64,000 nt of DNA from JAGSOU01 sp049974865 (GCA_049974865.1 JBNGCX010000001.1:1-64000), one strand, 5' to 3'. Counted from the stretch's first letter, positions 26,678 through 36,000 are shown. Notes: generated from the letters alone by a model not told the origin. Program-made: numbers and translations.

Positions 26678-27082
26678 ATGCACACAACCTTCGCCATCTC
26701 CACTTCCGGCCCCGGCCTCTACGAGTTTACCCGCGACGTGGCGCGCTGGGTGCAGGGCGACGGGCTGCTGACGCTGTTCGTGCGTCACACCTCCTGCTCG
26801 TTGCTGATCCAGGAGAACGCCGATCCAGAAGTGCGCACCGACCTGCGCAATTTTTTCCATCGCCTCGTTCCGCCCACCACCGACCCCTCGATGTCCTATC
26901 TCATCCACACCTACGAGGGGCCCGACGACATGCCTGCCCATATCAAGGCCGCCCTTCTGCCCGTCAGCCTGTCGATCCCTGTGCAAAACGGCCGGATGCG
27001 GCTGGGCACATGGCAGGGGATCTACTTGTTCGAGCACCGCAACGCGCCGCACCGGCGCGAGGTGGCCGCGCACCTGGCGTGA
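26678..27082 (+). CDS. yjbQ: YjbQ family protein (UPF0047)
   Basis: 134 residues, complete family length. The signature HTSCSLLIQENADPEVRTDL (about 38-57) and the C-terminal GTWQGIYLFEHR are present. Family members have weak thiamine-phosphate synthase activity in vitro, with the physiological role unsettled. The ATG at 26678 is the family start. It lies between a lipoprotein gene and nrdR. Confidence 0.9.
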   Translation: MHTTFAISTSGPGLYEFTRDVARWVQGDGLLTLFVRHTSCSLLIQENADPEVRTDLRNFFHRLVPPTTDPSMSYLIHTYEGPDDMPAHIKAALLPVSLSIPVQNGRMRLGTWQGIYLFEHRNAPHRREVAAHLA

Positions 27083-27107
27083 GCCCCCAGATTTAGCGAT
27101 TTATTTC

Positions 27108-27130
27108 CCCTCTACCCAAACCCTAGAGGG
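27108..27130. terminator. Inverted repeat between yjbQ and nrdR
   Basis: CCCTCTA (27108-27114) and TAGAGGG (27124-27130) separated by 9 nt, just downstream of yjbQ. It has no T tract after it, so its terminator role is tentative; it could be an operator for nrdR. Confidence 0.35.
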
Positions 27131-27180
27131 TGACCTATAGTGCCTGTGGATAACTGTTTTGAATGACCAAGGGAGAGGCC

Positions 27181-27648
27181 ATGCGCTGCCCGTTTTGCGG
27201 AAATATCGATACTCAGGTGAAGGATTCGCGCCCGGCCGAGGATCACGTCGCCATCCGCCGGCGGCGCTTTTGCCCGGCCTGCGGCGGCCGCTTCACCACC
27301 TATGAACGGGTGCAGCTGCGCGACCTCGTGGTCATCAAGTCCAACGGCCGGCGCGAGGATTTCGACCGCGACAAGCTGGAGCGCTCGATCCGCATCGCGC
27401 TGCAGAAACGCCCGGTGGACCCCGAGCGCATCGACCAGATGATCTCGGGCATCGTGCGGCGGCTGGAGAGCATGGGCGAGACCGACATCCCCTCCAAAAC
27501 GATCGGCGAGATCGTGATGGAGGCTCTGGCCCGGATCGACACCGTGGCCTATGTGCGTTTCGCCAGCGTTTACAAGAACTTCCAGGCGGCGGACGACTTC
27601 GAGGATTTCGTCCACGAACTGCGCCCACCGACCCCGCCCGAGACGTGA
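27181..27648 (+). CDS. nrdR: Ribonucleotide reductase regulator NrdR
   Basis: 155 residues. The N-terminal zinc ribbon has Cys3, Cys6, Cys31 and Cys34 (CPFC ... CPAC), followed by an ATP-cone from about 49 to 139. It represses ribonucleotide reductase genes when dATP is bound. The start at 27181 (MRCPFCGN) has GGGAGAGG upstream. It overlaps ribD by 4 bp, an arrangement common in alphaproteobacteria. Confidence 0.96.
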   Translation: MRCPFCGNIDTQVKDSRPAEDHVAIRRRRFCPACGGRFTTYERVQLRDLVVIKSNGRREDFDRDKLERSIRIALQKRPVDPERIDQMISGIVRRLESMGETDIPSKTIGEIVMEALARIDTVAYVRFASVYKNFQAADDFEDFVHELRPPTPPET

Positions 27649-28748
27649 GCCAAACCGAGAACGACCGCCGTTTCATGGCCCTGGCGCTGAGCCTCGGCGC
27701 GCGGGGGATGGGCCGCTGCTGGCCCAACCCGGCGGTGGGCTGCGTCATCGTCAAGGACGGCCGCATCCTGGGGCGCGGCTGGACGCAACCCGGTGGCCGC
27801 CCCCATGCCGAGGTCGTGGCGCTGGCCCAGGCCGGGGCGGCGGCGCGCGGCGCCACCGCCTATGTCTCGCTCGAACCCTGCGCCCATCACGGCAAGACGC
27901 CGCCCTGCGCCTCGGCGCTGGTTGAGGCCGGCGTCGCCCGCGTCGTCACCGCGCTGGAGGATCCCGACCCTCGCGTCGCCGGCGGCGGCCATGCCATCCT
28001 GCGCGAGGCCGGCGTCTCGGTGGAGGTCGGCGTGCTGGCCGGCACCGCCGCCCGCCATCACCGCGGCTTCCTGCTGAACCGCAGCGAGGGGCGGCCGATG
28101 GTCACCCTGAAGCTGGCCAGTTCCTTCGACGGACGCATCGCCACCGCCAGCGGTGAAAGCCAGTGGATCACCGGCCCGGACGCCCGCCGCGCGGTGCATG
28201 CCATGCGCGCGCGCCACGACGCGGTGATGGTGGGGGGCGGCACCGCCCGGGCCGACGACCCCGCGCTGACGGTGCGGGGGCTGGGCGTGGCGCAACAGCC
28301 GGTGCGCGTGGTCTGCTCGCGCCGGCTGGACCTGCCGCTCGACGGCCAGCTGGCCCGCGGCGCGCGCGACGTGCCGGTCTGGCTCTGCCACGGCGCCGAT
28401 GCCGCGCCCGAGGCGGTCGCGGCCTGGGAGGGGCTGGGCGCGCGGCTGCTGCCCGTCGCCGTCGGGCCCGACCGGCAACTCGACCCCGCGGCGCTGCTTC
28501 GGGCCCTCGGCGCGGCCGGGCTGACGCGGGTGTTCTGCGAGGGCGGCGGGGCGCTCGCGGCCTCGCTGCTCGCCGCGGGGATGGTGGACGAACTCGTCGG
28601 CTTCACCGCCGGCATGGCGCTGGGAGCCGAGGGATACCCCTCGATTGGCGCCATGGGGCTCGACCGGCTGGCCGAGGCGCCGCGCTTCCGCCTGCGCGAA
28701 AGCCGCCCCGTCGGCCCCGACCTGTTGCATCGCTGGGAAAGGGCCTGA
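27645..28748 (+). CDS. ribD: Bifunctional riboflavin deaminase/reductase RibD
   Basis: 367 residues from a GTG at 27645 (GTGA overlap with nrdR). The deaminase domain carries zinc ligands His54-Ala-Glu56, Cys79 and Cys88 (HAE ... PCAHHGKTPPC). The reductase domain starts near residue 146 (PMVTLKLASSFDGRIA). It carries out steps 2 and 3 of riboflavin synthesis. The remaining rib genes lie 4.8 kb away beyond an inverted capsule block. Confidence 0.96.
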   Translation: MSQTENDRRFMALALSLGARGMGRCWPNPAVGCVIVKDGRILGRGWTQPGGRPHAEVVALAQAGAAARGATAYVSLEPCAHHGKTPPCASALVEAGVARVVTALEDPDPRVAGGGHAILREAGVSVEVGVLAGTAARHHRGFLLNRSEGRPMVTLKLASSFDGRIATASGESQWITGPDARRAVHAMRARHDAVMVGGGTARADDPALTVRGLGVAQQPVRVVCSRRLDLPLDGQLARGARDVPVWLCHGADAAPEAVAAWEGLGARLLPVAVGPDRQLDPAALLRALGAAGLTRVFCEGGGALAASLLAAGMVDELVGFTAGMALGAEGYPSIGAMGLDRLAEAPRFRLRESRPVGPDLLHRWERA

Positions 28749-28788
28749 TGGTCCTCTTTCTCTGGGAAATTCTCCCGCCGTTGGCCGT

Positions 28789-30858
28789 TCAGCCCCGCCG
28801 CCAAAGCGGTGCGAACCCGGCGAACAGGCCCTGCAGCTTCGACAGCGCCCGGTTCGCCGGTCGCCGGCGCGGGATCTCGGCCTGCGCCAGCCGCTGCACC
28901 ACCACCTCGGCGGGGCAGGGCAGGCCGGTCACCGGGTCCATGTAGCGCGGGTAGCCGATCAGCGCCGCATGGGCGAGCCCCTTGATCGACGGGCGCGCCT
29001 GCCGCCGGGCGGGCACGGGGCCCAGGTCGCGGGTCAGCCCCCAGCCCGCGTAGAAGGGCGTGCCGAGGCAGGTGACGGTACGGCCCCGGATCAGCGCCTC
29101 GAACCCCAGCAGCGAGGTCAGCGTCCAGACCTCCTCCACCGCGTCGATCAGCGCGATCGGGTCGGCGTGTTCCAGCACCATGTCGGCATGTTCCAGCGCC
29201 TGCTCGCGGGTCAGCCGGCCGGGGCGCAGCCCGGCCTCGACATCCGGGTGGGGCTTGTAGAGGATCACGGCCTCGGGGTTCTCGGCGCGCGTGCGGGCCA
29301 GCAACTCCTGGTTGGTGCGTTCGGCGCCGCAGCCCAACCGGACCGAGGCATCGTCCTCCACTTGGCCTGGCACCAGGATGCGGCGGCCCGGCGGCAGGTC
29401 GGGCAGGGGGCGGGCGGACAGGTTGTATTTGCTCAACCCGGCCTGCTCCAGCCGGTCGATCAGGTGTCCGGCGCGCTCCAGTTCCTCCTCGGGCAGGGCG
29501 CAGCTTTCGGCGATCAGGCGTTCCAGCCGGCTTTCGCGGGTGGGGTCGTAGTAGATGCCGAGGTCGTCGCGCACCAGCGACAGCGGCGGCACCAGTTCCG
29601 CCCCCAACCCGCGCGAGCGCAGGAACCCGTCCTCGACGCGGCACAGCGGCACGTCGGCCGCCTGTGCGGCTTGGCGCAGCTCTTCGCTTTCCCTGCCGGC
29701 CCAGACCAGCAAGCCGCGCCCCTTGCGGGCGGCCCGCGAGACGGCGCGCGCGGGCCTGTCGTCGAAGACCAGCCGTTTCTCGCGCCCGAAGAAGCGTTGC
29801 AGCGCGCCGCGCTTCCACAGGCGCATGCCGTGGGCGACATGCCCGGCCTGGTCCTCGCGCCAGGCGCGGGCCTGCGCGGCCAGCGTCTCGATCACGTCCT
29901 CCAGCGCGCAGAGGCGGTCGTCGTATGGATCGTACCAGGTCGGCGCCAGGATCATCGCGCCAGCGAAGAGCTGGGCACGGGTCAGGCGGCGGGTGCGGCG
30001 GGGCAGGGGATGCTCGTCCTGCGTCAGGCCCCAGCCGGCGTAGAAGGGCTGGCCGAAGACGCGCGGCCTGTGTCCGGCGAAGATCGCCTCGAACCCCAGT
30101 TGCGAGGACACGGTATAGACCGCCACCGCGCCCTCCAGCAGATCCCAGGGCGAGACCGGATCGGAGAAGAACGCCACCCCTTCCGTCAGGTCCTTTTCGG
30201 TGAAATGCCCGGCGCGGTGGCCGGTCCGGGTCTCGGGGTGGGTCTTGATCAGGATGCGCGCGCCGGGGTTCTCGATGCGCGCGGTGGCCAGCATCTCGCG
30301 GAAGGTGGCAGCATCGGCGCCGCTGGCCCGGACCGAGGCGTCGCCTGCCGTCTGGTCGATCACCAGCGCATAGCCGGGTTCGGGCACCGGCAGGGCGGGG
30401 TCGAAGGCGCTGTACTTGGACAGATGCGCGGCCTGCAGCCGGGCGATGGCGTGGCGCGCGCGGTTCAGCAGCGCGGTATCGTCCAGCGGGTGGGTGGCCA
30501 GCAGTCCTTCCAGTTCCGAGGGCTGCGCGGGGTCGAAGTGAACCCCCTTGCGGTCGATCAGAAGGCCCAGCGGCGGCTCGCCCGCCCGCCTGGGATGCAG
30601 CGAGCGCAGGAAGGCGTCCTCGACGCGCAGCAGGGCGGCGCCGGTGCGCGCCGCCACGGCCTCGCCGCGCCGCGCGGTGGGCGAGTTGCCCCAGACCCCG
30701 ACCCTGTCCTCGGGTCCGGGCCGGCCCAGCCGGACCTCGTAGCCGGCCAGCGACAGGATGCGGCGCAGGCGGCGCCGGGTCAGGAAGCCCCCGTTGTAAA
30801 CGAAAAGCCGCCGGGGGGGCTCCCCGGCGGCGTCGGATGTATCGGCCGGCGCGCCCAT
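28789..30858 (-). CDS. kpsC: Capsule polysaccharide biosynthesis protein KpsC-like (beta-Kdo glycosyltransferase)
   Basis: 689 residues with two related halves. Each half carries the F(Y)AGWG motif: PFYAGWGLTQDEHP in the N-half and PFYAGWGLTRDLGP in the C-half, with the VEDGFLRS/VEDAFLRS and KYN/KYS landmarks also repeated. KpsC proteins build the beta-Kdo linker on the lipid anchor of group 2-type capsules. It is the last of a three-gene leftward block, 7 bp from the export lipoprotein. It converges with ribD. Confidence 0.92.
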   Translation of the reverse strand: MGAPADTSDAAGEPPRRLFVYNGGFLTRRRLRRILSLAGYEVRLGRPGPEDRVGVWGNSPTARRGEAVAARTGAALLRVEDAFLRSLHPRRAGEPPLGLLIDRKGVHFDPAQPSELEGLLATHPLDDTALLNRARHAIARLQAAHLSKYSAFDPALPVPEPGYALVIDQTAGDASVRASGADAATFREMLATARIENPGARILIKTHPETRTGHRAGHFTEKDLTEGVAFFSDPVSPWDLLEGAVAVYTVSSQLGFEAIFAGHRPRVFGQPFYAGWGLTQDEHPLPRRTRRLTRAQLFAGAMILAPTWYDPYDDRLCALEDVIETLAAQARAWREDQAGHVAHGMRLWKRGALQRFFGREKRLVFDDRPARAVSRAARKGRGLLVWAGRESEELRQAAQAADVPLCRVEDGFLRSRGLGAELVPPLSLVRDDLGIYYDPTRESRLERLIAESCALPEEELERAGHLIDRLEQAGLSKYNLSARPLPDLPPGRRILVPGQVEDDASVRLGCGAERTNQELLARTRAENPEAVILYKPHPDVEAGLRPGRLTREQALEHADMVLEHADPIALIDAVEEVWTLTSLLGFEALIRGRTVTCLGTPFYAGWGLTRDLGPVPARRQARPSIKGLAHAALIGYPRYMDPVTGLPCPAEVVVQRLAQAEIPRRRPANRALSKLQGLFAGFAPLWRRG

Positions 30859-30865
30859 GCAGGCG

Positions 30866-31999
30866 TCAGTTGCCTGCCAGCGAGTCGATGGCGTTGGCCG
30901 TGTTCAGCGAGCCGGTCAGCACGCCCAGCGTCTTGGACCACTGCACGAAGGGCGCCTCGGTCACGTAGACGGTGTCGCCGTCGCGGATCACGAAGTCGCG
31001 GGCCATGAACATGCCGGTGGGCTGGGTCAGGTCCAGCACATAGGCGAAGCGCTGGTCGCCCACCAGGTCGGTGCGGCCCAGCACGGCGTTCGCGATCTCG
31101 GCCGGCTCGTTCCGGAACACGAAGACGCCGGTCGGATCGGCGAGGTTGGAGCTCAGCCCGCCGACCTGCGCGATGGCCTCGATGGCCGAAAGCGTCTGGG
31201 TCTCGAAGGGCACGCGGTTCTGGCGGCCGGTGGCGCCGACGGCGGTGAAGGCGCGGGTGTCTTCCTCGACCAGGACGCGGTCGCCGGGGCGCAGTGCGAT
31301 ATCCAGCTCCGGATGTTCGTAGAGGTCCTGGAACCAGATCTTGCCACGCTCCTTGCCGCGAATCACGGTGATCTGGGCGATCTCGGGCTCGATGGTGATG
31401 CCGCCCGCAGCGGCCAGCATGGCCGAGAGCGTCCGGGTCGGCCGCTCGATCGGCAGCACGCCTTGGGTGGCGACGCCCCCCACCACCGAGACGGTGGAGC
31501 CGTCGCCGGCCAGCCGGCGCACCACGACCTGCGGGTCGGGGGTCTGCGCGTCGAGCTTTTCGGTGATGATCTGGCGCAGCCGCTCGGGCGAGTTGCCGGC
31601 GGCCCGGATGCGCCCGGCATAGGGAATGAAGATGAACCCGGCGCCGTCGACCTGAACCTCTTCCAGCACCGAGGAGTTCACGCCCGGCCCCGCCAGCAGC
31701 CCGTCATCGACGTTCTCGTAGATGGTCAGGCCCAGCGTGTCGCCGGGGCGGATCGTGTCGGAGCCGAGGATGCCGGCGCGCTTGAACCGGTCGGAAAAGC
31801 CGAGCGCAGGCACCACGGCGGTGGCGCGGGTCACCCGGTCGTTCACGGAAACGATAAAGGCATCGCCCTGTTTCTGGACGGAGCCTGCGAAAATTTCACG
31901 CTTGTTGGGGCCGGACCGCGGCAGGCCGCAGGCCGCCACGCTGCCCACAAGCGCGCACAAAACCAGCGCCCTGGCCCCGCGGGATGCCATGATTTTCAC
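30866..31999 (-). CDS. Polysaccharide export outer-membrane lipoprotein (Wza/KpsD/BexD-type)
   Basis: 377 residues. A lipoprotein signal ends VGSVAACG. Poly_export-type (IRPGDTLGLTIYENVDDGLL) and SLBB-like segments follow (GVLPIERPTRTLSAMLAAAGG and the RPGDRVLVEE repeat). It should form the outer-membrane channel for the capsule. The start is a GTG at 31999 with GAGGAG 8 nt upstream; an ATG four codons in (31990) is the alternative. Located between kpsS and kpsC. Confidence 0.9.
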   Translation of the reverse strand: MKIMASRGARALVLCALVGSVAACGLPRSGPNKREIFAGSVQKQGDAFIVSVNDRVTRATAVVPALGFSDRFKRAGILGSDTIRPGDTLGLTIYENVDDGLLAGPGVNSSVLEEVQVDGAGFIFIPYAGRIRAAGNSPERLRQIITEKLDAQTPDPQVVVRRLAGDGSTVSVVGGVATQGVLPIERPTRTLSAMLAAAGGITIEPEIAQITVIRGKERGKIWFQDLYEHPELDIALRPGDRVLVEEDTRAFTAVGATGRQNRVPFETQTLSAIEAIAQVGGLSSNLADPTGVFVFRNEPAEIANAVLGRTDLVGDQRFAYVLDLTQPTGMFMARDFVIRDGDTVYVTEAPFVQWSKTLGVLTGSLNTANAIDSLAGN

Positions 32000-32092
32000 T
32001 GCTCGGGCTCCTCGTTCTTTTCAACTGCCTCAAGTTTTTTGTGTAACCCTACAGAAAACCGCGGAAAAAAACTACCCGGTGATTTGGGCCGC

Positions 32093-33385
32093 TCATTTCA
32101 CGAGCTGCAACTGTTGCCGCGGGGCCGCGCTGCCCGATTGCAGGGCGTCATAGGGGTCTTCCTCGGCCAGCATCAGGTCGACCACCTGGCGCAGAAGCTG
32201 GCGCCGCCCGCGCCCCGAGTAGAAGCCGCCGGGGATCTGCGAGGTTTCCAGCAGGTAGCGCCGGTAGTCGCGATAGGCGCGGCGGTCGGGGCGGCCGGGA
32301 TGGGTGAAGAACTCGGCCAGCGGCACGGTGGAGACGAATTCCGGCTTGGCGTAGACCGCCTCGCCGAAGACCTTGATCGGCAGGCCGCGCCACAGAACCT
32401 GCTGGGCGGCGGTGGAATTGACGGTGATCGCGCTGCGGGCGTGGTCGAGCAGGCGGGCCAGCTTGCCGCCGCGCACGTAGTGCACCCGGTCCGCGACGCC
32501 GTGCTCGGCCGCCAGCCGCCGGATCTCGGCGCGCAGGTTGACGCGGCCGTCTTCCAGCGGGTGCGCCTTGAACACGAGGTGGTGGTGGCGCGGGGCGCCG
32601 CGGGCGAAACCCTCGACGCAGACCTCCAGGAACTCCGGCATCGTGGAGAACGGGCTGTGGCACTGGAAGCTGGAGTCGTGCTCGAGTTGCAGCAGCACCA
32701 GGTGATAGGGGAAGCCGCCGTGGCGGATGCGCTGGGTGGCGACGAAGCGCTCGGCCGCCTGCAGCGGCATCAGCAGCAGCCGCCGCAGGTACAAGCGGAA
32801 CTCCTTGGTCACGTCCAGCGCCCGGTGGGGCCGGAAATGGGCGTAGTCGGCGTTCCGGAACATCACGAAGTAATGGTAGAGCGCGCCGTAGAACACGTGC
32901 TGGCGCATGTCGCCCCAGCGGGCCGGCGCGTCGGGCTGGTCGAGATCGGCATCGGCCAGCGCGGCGCTCATTTCCCCGACGCTCATCTGCATCAGGCGCG
33001 AATGGCCGTTGGCCCCGTCGCGCTCATAGGTCACCCAGTAGGGGCGCAGGTAGCCCTCTTCGAAGACGTGGACGCGCAGCCCGGCCGCCCTCGCGCGCTT
33101 CACCGCGCGGGCATGCACGGGGCGCGTGTCGCCGTAGAGCACGATGTCGGTGATTGCGTGTTCGCGGATCAGCGCGTCAAAGGCGCAGGGCCAGTTTTCG
33201 AGGGTGTCGGTATAGGGGATGTAGCTTTCGGCGTCGCTCCAGAAGGCGCGGTCGCCGGCGTTGAACCCGACGCGCCAGACCTGCGCGCCCGCGGCGCGCA
33301 GCATCCGCGCCAGACGGTCGAAGAACGGGCCGTGCGGCCCCTGTAGAAACAAGAAATGCCTGTCTTCGCCCAACGTGCTGCCCAT
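32093..33385 (-). CDS. kpsS: Capsule polysaccharide biosynthesis/export protein KpsS-like
   Basis: 430 residues. Signatures are FLFLQGPHGPFFDRLA at the N-terminus, YGDTRPVHA and the VFEEGYLRPYWVT box. KpsS adds the first Kdo to the phosphatidylglycerol anchor of capsules. The ATG at 33385 is supported by AGAAGG and homology; a longer form is open to 33466. First gene of kpsS-export-kpsC; kpsMTE-like transporter genes are not in the window. Confidence 0.92.
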   Translation of the reverse strand: MGSTLGEDRHFLFLQGPHGPFFDRLARMLRAAGAQVWRVGFNAGDRAFWSDAESYIPYTDTLENWPCAFDALIREHAITDIVLYGDTRPVHARAVKRARAAGLRVHVFEEGYLRPYWVTYERDGANGHSRLMQMSVGEMSAALADADLDQPDAPARWGDMRQHVFYGALYHYFVMFRNADYAHFRPHRALDVTKEFRLYLRRLLLMPLQAAERFVATQRIRHGGFPYHLVLLQLEHDSSFQCHSPFSTMPEFLEVCVEGFARGAPRHHHLVFKAHPLEDGRVNLRAEIRRLAAEHGVADRVHYVRGGKLARLLDHARSAITVNSTAAQQVLWRGLPIKVFGEAVYAKPEFVSTVPLAEFFTHPGRPDRRAYRDYRRYLLETSQIPGGFYSGRGRRQLLRQVVDLMLAEEDPYDALQSGSAAPRQQLQLVK

Positions 33386-33527
33386 GCGCCTTCTGCCGTT
33401 GTGTTCTGTGGTTTCCCCCGGCGCGTCTCCGGCGGCGATCTTGCCGTCTGCCGAGGGGCCTGTCACCTGATTTCGCGAAGAAAATCATGAAAAATGGGCG
33501 GATTTACGGCGTCTTTTGGTCCCTTGT

Positions 33528-33550
33528 CCTAGCCTCGGCCAAGGGCTAGG
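33528..33550. promoter_or_regulatory. Hairpin upstream of ribE
   Basis: CCTAGCC (33528-33534) and GGCTAGG (33544-33550) form a 7-bp stem with a 9-nt loop ending 22 bp before the ribE ATG. It lacks FMN-riboswitch sequence landmarks, so it is either an attenuator-like stem or an operator. Confidence 0.35.
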
Positions 33551-33572
33551 TGTTGAGGGAAAGGAAGGTGCC

Positions 33573-34175
33573 ATGTTCACAGGAATTATCACCGATATCG
33601 GCCGGGTGCGGACGTTGGAGCAGAACGGTGACCTGACCGCCCGCATCACCACCAGCTATGACCGCGACGGCATCGCCCTCGGCGCTTCGATTGCCTGCGA
33701 TGGCGTGTGCCTGACGGTCACTGCGCTGGGCGAGGAGGAGGGCGAGACCTGGTTCGAGGTCGATATCTCGGCAGAGACGCTGGCCAAGACGAATATCGGG
33801 GACTGGCGCGCGCATACGGCAGTGAACCTGGAGCGCGCGCTGAAGGTCGGGGACGAGCTGGGCGGGCATATCGTCTCGGGCCATGTCGACGGGGTGGCGG
33901 AACTGATCGCGATGGAGGACGAGGGCGACAGCACCCGCATGCGCTTCCGCGTGCCGCACGAACTGGCGAAATTCATCGCCCCCAAGGGATCGGTCACGCT
34001 GAACGGCACCTCGCTGACCGTGAACGAGGTCGACGGCGACACCTTCGGCGTCAACGTCATCCCCCACACAAAGGAGGTTACCACCTGGGGCGAGGCCAGG
34101 GTGGGTGACCATGCCAATCTCGAGATCGACACGCTGGCCCGCTATGTCGCGCGCTTGCAGGAATGGGGGCAATGA
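33573..34175 (+). CDS. ribE: Riboflavin synthase alpha chain
   Basis: 200 residues made of two lumazine-binding repeats, MFTGIITDIGRV at the N-terminus and the GGHIVSGHVDG of the second repeat. It converts two lumazine molecules to riboflavin plus a pyrimidinedione. The ATG has GGAAGG upstream. It overlaps the next gene by ATGA. Confidence 0.95.
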   Translation: MFTGIITDIGRVRTLEQNGDLTARITTSYDRDGIALGASIACDGVCLTVTALGEEEGETWFEVDISAETLAKTNIGDWRAHTAVNLERALKVGDELGGHIVSGHVDGVAELIAMEDEGDSTRMRFRVPHELAKFIAPKGSVTLNGTSLTVNEVDGDTFGVNVIPHTKEVTTWGEARVGDHANLEIDTLARYVARLQEWGQ

Positions 34176-34744
34176 GTGGCCTGGGCCATAACGGCGGCCC
34201 CACGCTCGAGCCCGGTGCGGGCTGGCGGCGCTATGCCTGGCGGCGCGCGCGGCGCGATCTGCTGCCCCGCTTGCCGATTGAGGTGGTGCGCAGGCGCATC
34301 CGCCGGGCCAGGGAGCTGGGGATCGACTACAGGGCCTATGCCTCGATCCGCTCGGGCACCGGGCGCGACATCGTGGCCCTGCTGTTTTCGTCCAACGCGC
34401 TTCGGATCGGCCCCAGGCTAGTCAGCCTGCCCGACGAGGCCGCGGCCAAGCTGTCCGTGGTCAAGGGCGCGTGCCGCCTGGCCGCTGTGCACCGCCCGCT
34501 GGCGCCGCGCAGCGTGCTGCAGGCCAACGCGGCCCTTCTCGACGCGGCGGCGCAGGCGCCGACGCTGGCCGACGGCTGGGGCGCGACGCGCGACAAGCTG
34601 GCGGAACTGACCGCGGGGCAGAGGCTGCCCCCGGACGGCGTGGTGGTTATCGGCGACACCGCGCTGGAGCGGGAATGGGCTACCGCCGGGCGCATGGCCG
34701 GCTACCTGCCGGTGGAACAGTATTTCGGCGCGGGCCTTTCCTGA
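34172..34744 (+). CDS. Conserved protein of unknown function inside the rib operon
   Basis: 190 residues, ATG at 34172 overlapping the ribE stop. It has an N-terminal GLGHNGGPTLEPG start, a basic segment (RRYAWRRARRDLLPRLPIEV) and a helix-rich core (VRRRIRRARELGIDYRAYASIRSGTGRDIVALLFSSNALRI). No membrane helix or enzyme motif seen. The position between ribE and ribB suggests a link to flavin supply, but the function is unknown. Confidence 0.75.
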   Translation: MSGLGHNGGPTLEPGAGWRRYAWRRARRDLLPRLPIEVVRRRIRRARELGIDYRAYASIRSGTGRDIVALLFSSNALRIGPRLVSLPDEAAAKLSVVKGACRLAAVHRPLAPRSVLQANAALLDAAAQAPTLADGWGATRDKLAELTAGQRLPPDGVVVIGDTALEREWATAGRMAGYLPVEQYFGAGLS

Positions 34745-34866
34745 GGCCTTGCGGGGCGTTTCCTGCGCCTTTCGGTCAATTCCTGCACGGCTGATATGCG
34801 CCGGTTCACTCTGGCCAAGGCGGCGGGCTTGGGCTATCTGGCAAGCCGCAACGAAGGAAAGGCGCC

Positions 34867-36000
34867 ATGTCGGAAAGCATTCCATACGAAACCCCGGGCC
34901 CGGTCGAGGAAAACTGGCGCGACGCGATCTCGTCGATCGAGGAGATCATCGAGGACGCGCGCAACGGCCGGATCTTCATCCTCGTCGACCACGAGGACCG
35001 CGAGAACGAGGGCGACCTCGTGATCCCGGCGCAGATGGCGACGCCCGAGATCATCAACTTCATGGCCACCCACGGCCGCGGGCTGATCTGCCTCAGCCTT
35101 CCGGGCGACCGGATCGACGCGCTGGGCCTGCCGCTGATGGCCTCGGACAACTCCTCGCGGCACGAGACGGCCTTCACCATCTCCATTGAGGCGCGCGAGG
35201 GCGTGACCACGGGCATCTCGGCCCATGACCGGGCGCGCACCGTGGCCGTGGCCATCGACCCCTCCAAGACCGCCGAGGACATCGCCACGCCGGGCCATGT
35301 CTTTCCGCTGCGGGCCAAGGAGGGCGGCGTGCTGGTGCGCGCCGGCCATACCGAGGCCGCGGTGGACGTGTCGCGCCTGGCCGGGCTCAACCCCTCGGGC
35401 GTGATCTGCGAGATCATGAACGAGGACGGCACCATGGCCCGGCTGCCCGACCTGGTGGCCTTCGCCCAGAAGCACAATCTCAAGATCGGCACCATCTCCG
35501 ACCTGATCGCCTATCGCCGCCGCCACGACAACCTGGTCAACGAAAGCGAGGTGCGCTCGGTCACGTCCGAGTTCGGCGGCGACTGGATGATGCGCATCTT
35601 CACCGACGAGACGCACGGCGCCGAGCATGTCGTGCTGACCAAGGGCGACCTGACCACCGACGCGCCGGTGCTGGTGCGGATGCACGCGCTGAACCCGCTG
35701 AAGGACGTGCTGGGCCTGGCGCCCGGCGCCGCGGACGAGCTGCGCGATGCGATGCGGATGATCGCCGACGAGGGGCGCGGCGTGGTCGTGCTGCTGCGCG
35801 ACACCGCGATGAAGATGGCCACCGACAGCGCCGCCTCGCCGCAGATCCTGCGGCAATACGGGCTGGGCGCGCAGATCCTGGCCTCGCTGGGCCTGCACAA
35901 GCTGGTGCTGCTGAGCAACTCGCCCATGCCCAAGGTGGTGGGCCTGGACGGCTACGGCCTGTCCATCGAGGGTACCCGCCGGATCGAGAAGGAGGGCTGA
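34867..36000 (+). CDS. ribB: 3,4-dihydroxy-2-butanone-4-phosphate synthase fused to a degenerate GTP cyclohydrolase II domain
   Basis: 377 residues. The N-terminal RibB half has DHEDRENEGDL (41-51) and the SRHETAFT region, so it should make the four-carbon precursor from ribulose-5-phosphate. The C-terminal half keeps the RibA fold (VRMHALNPLKDVLG near 271) but lacks the three zinc cysteines that active GTP cyclohydrolase II needs; the expected cysteine box is replaced by non-cysteine residues. It therefore probably lacks RibA activity. It lies in the ribE-x-ribB-ribH-nusB run. Confidence 0.93.
   Translation: MSESIPYETPGPVEENWRDAISSIEEIIEDARNGRIFILVDHEDRENEGDLVIPAQMATPEIINFMATHGRGLICLSLPGDRIDALGLPLMASDNSSRHETAFTISIEAREGVTTGISAHDRARTVAVAIDPSKTAEDIATPGHVFPLRAKEGGVLVRAGHTEAAVDVSRLAGLNPSGVICEIMNEDGTMARLPDLVAFAQKHNLKIGTISDLIAYRRRHDNLVNESEVRSVTSEFGGDWMMRIFTDETHGAEHVVLTKGDLTTDAPVLVRMHALNPLKDVLGLAPGAADELRDAMRMIADEGRGVVVLLRDTAMKMATDSAASPQILRQYGLGAQILASLGLHKLVLLSNSPMPKVVGLDGYGLSIEGTRRIEKEG

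Noticed and set aside
33386..33572. FMN riboswitch upstream of ribE
   Set aside because: Only one short hairpin is present; the conserved riboswitch core was not seen here or before ribB.
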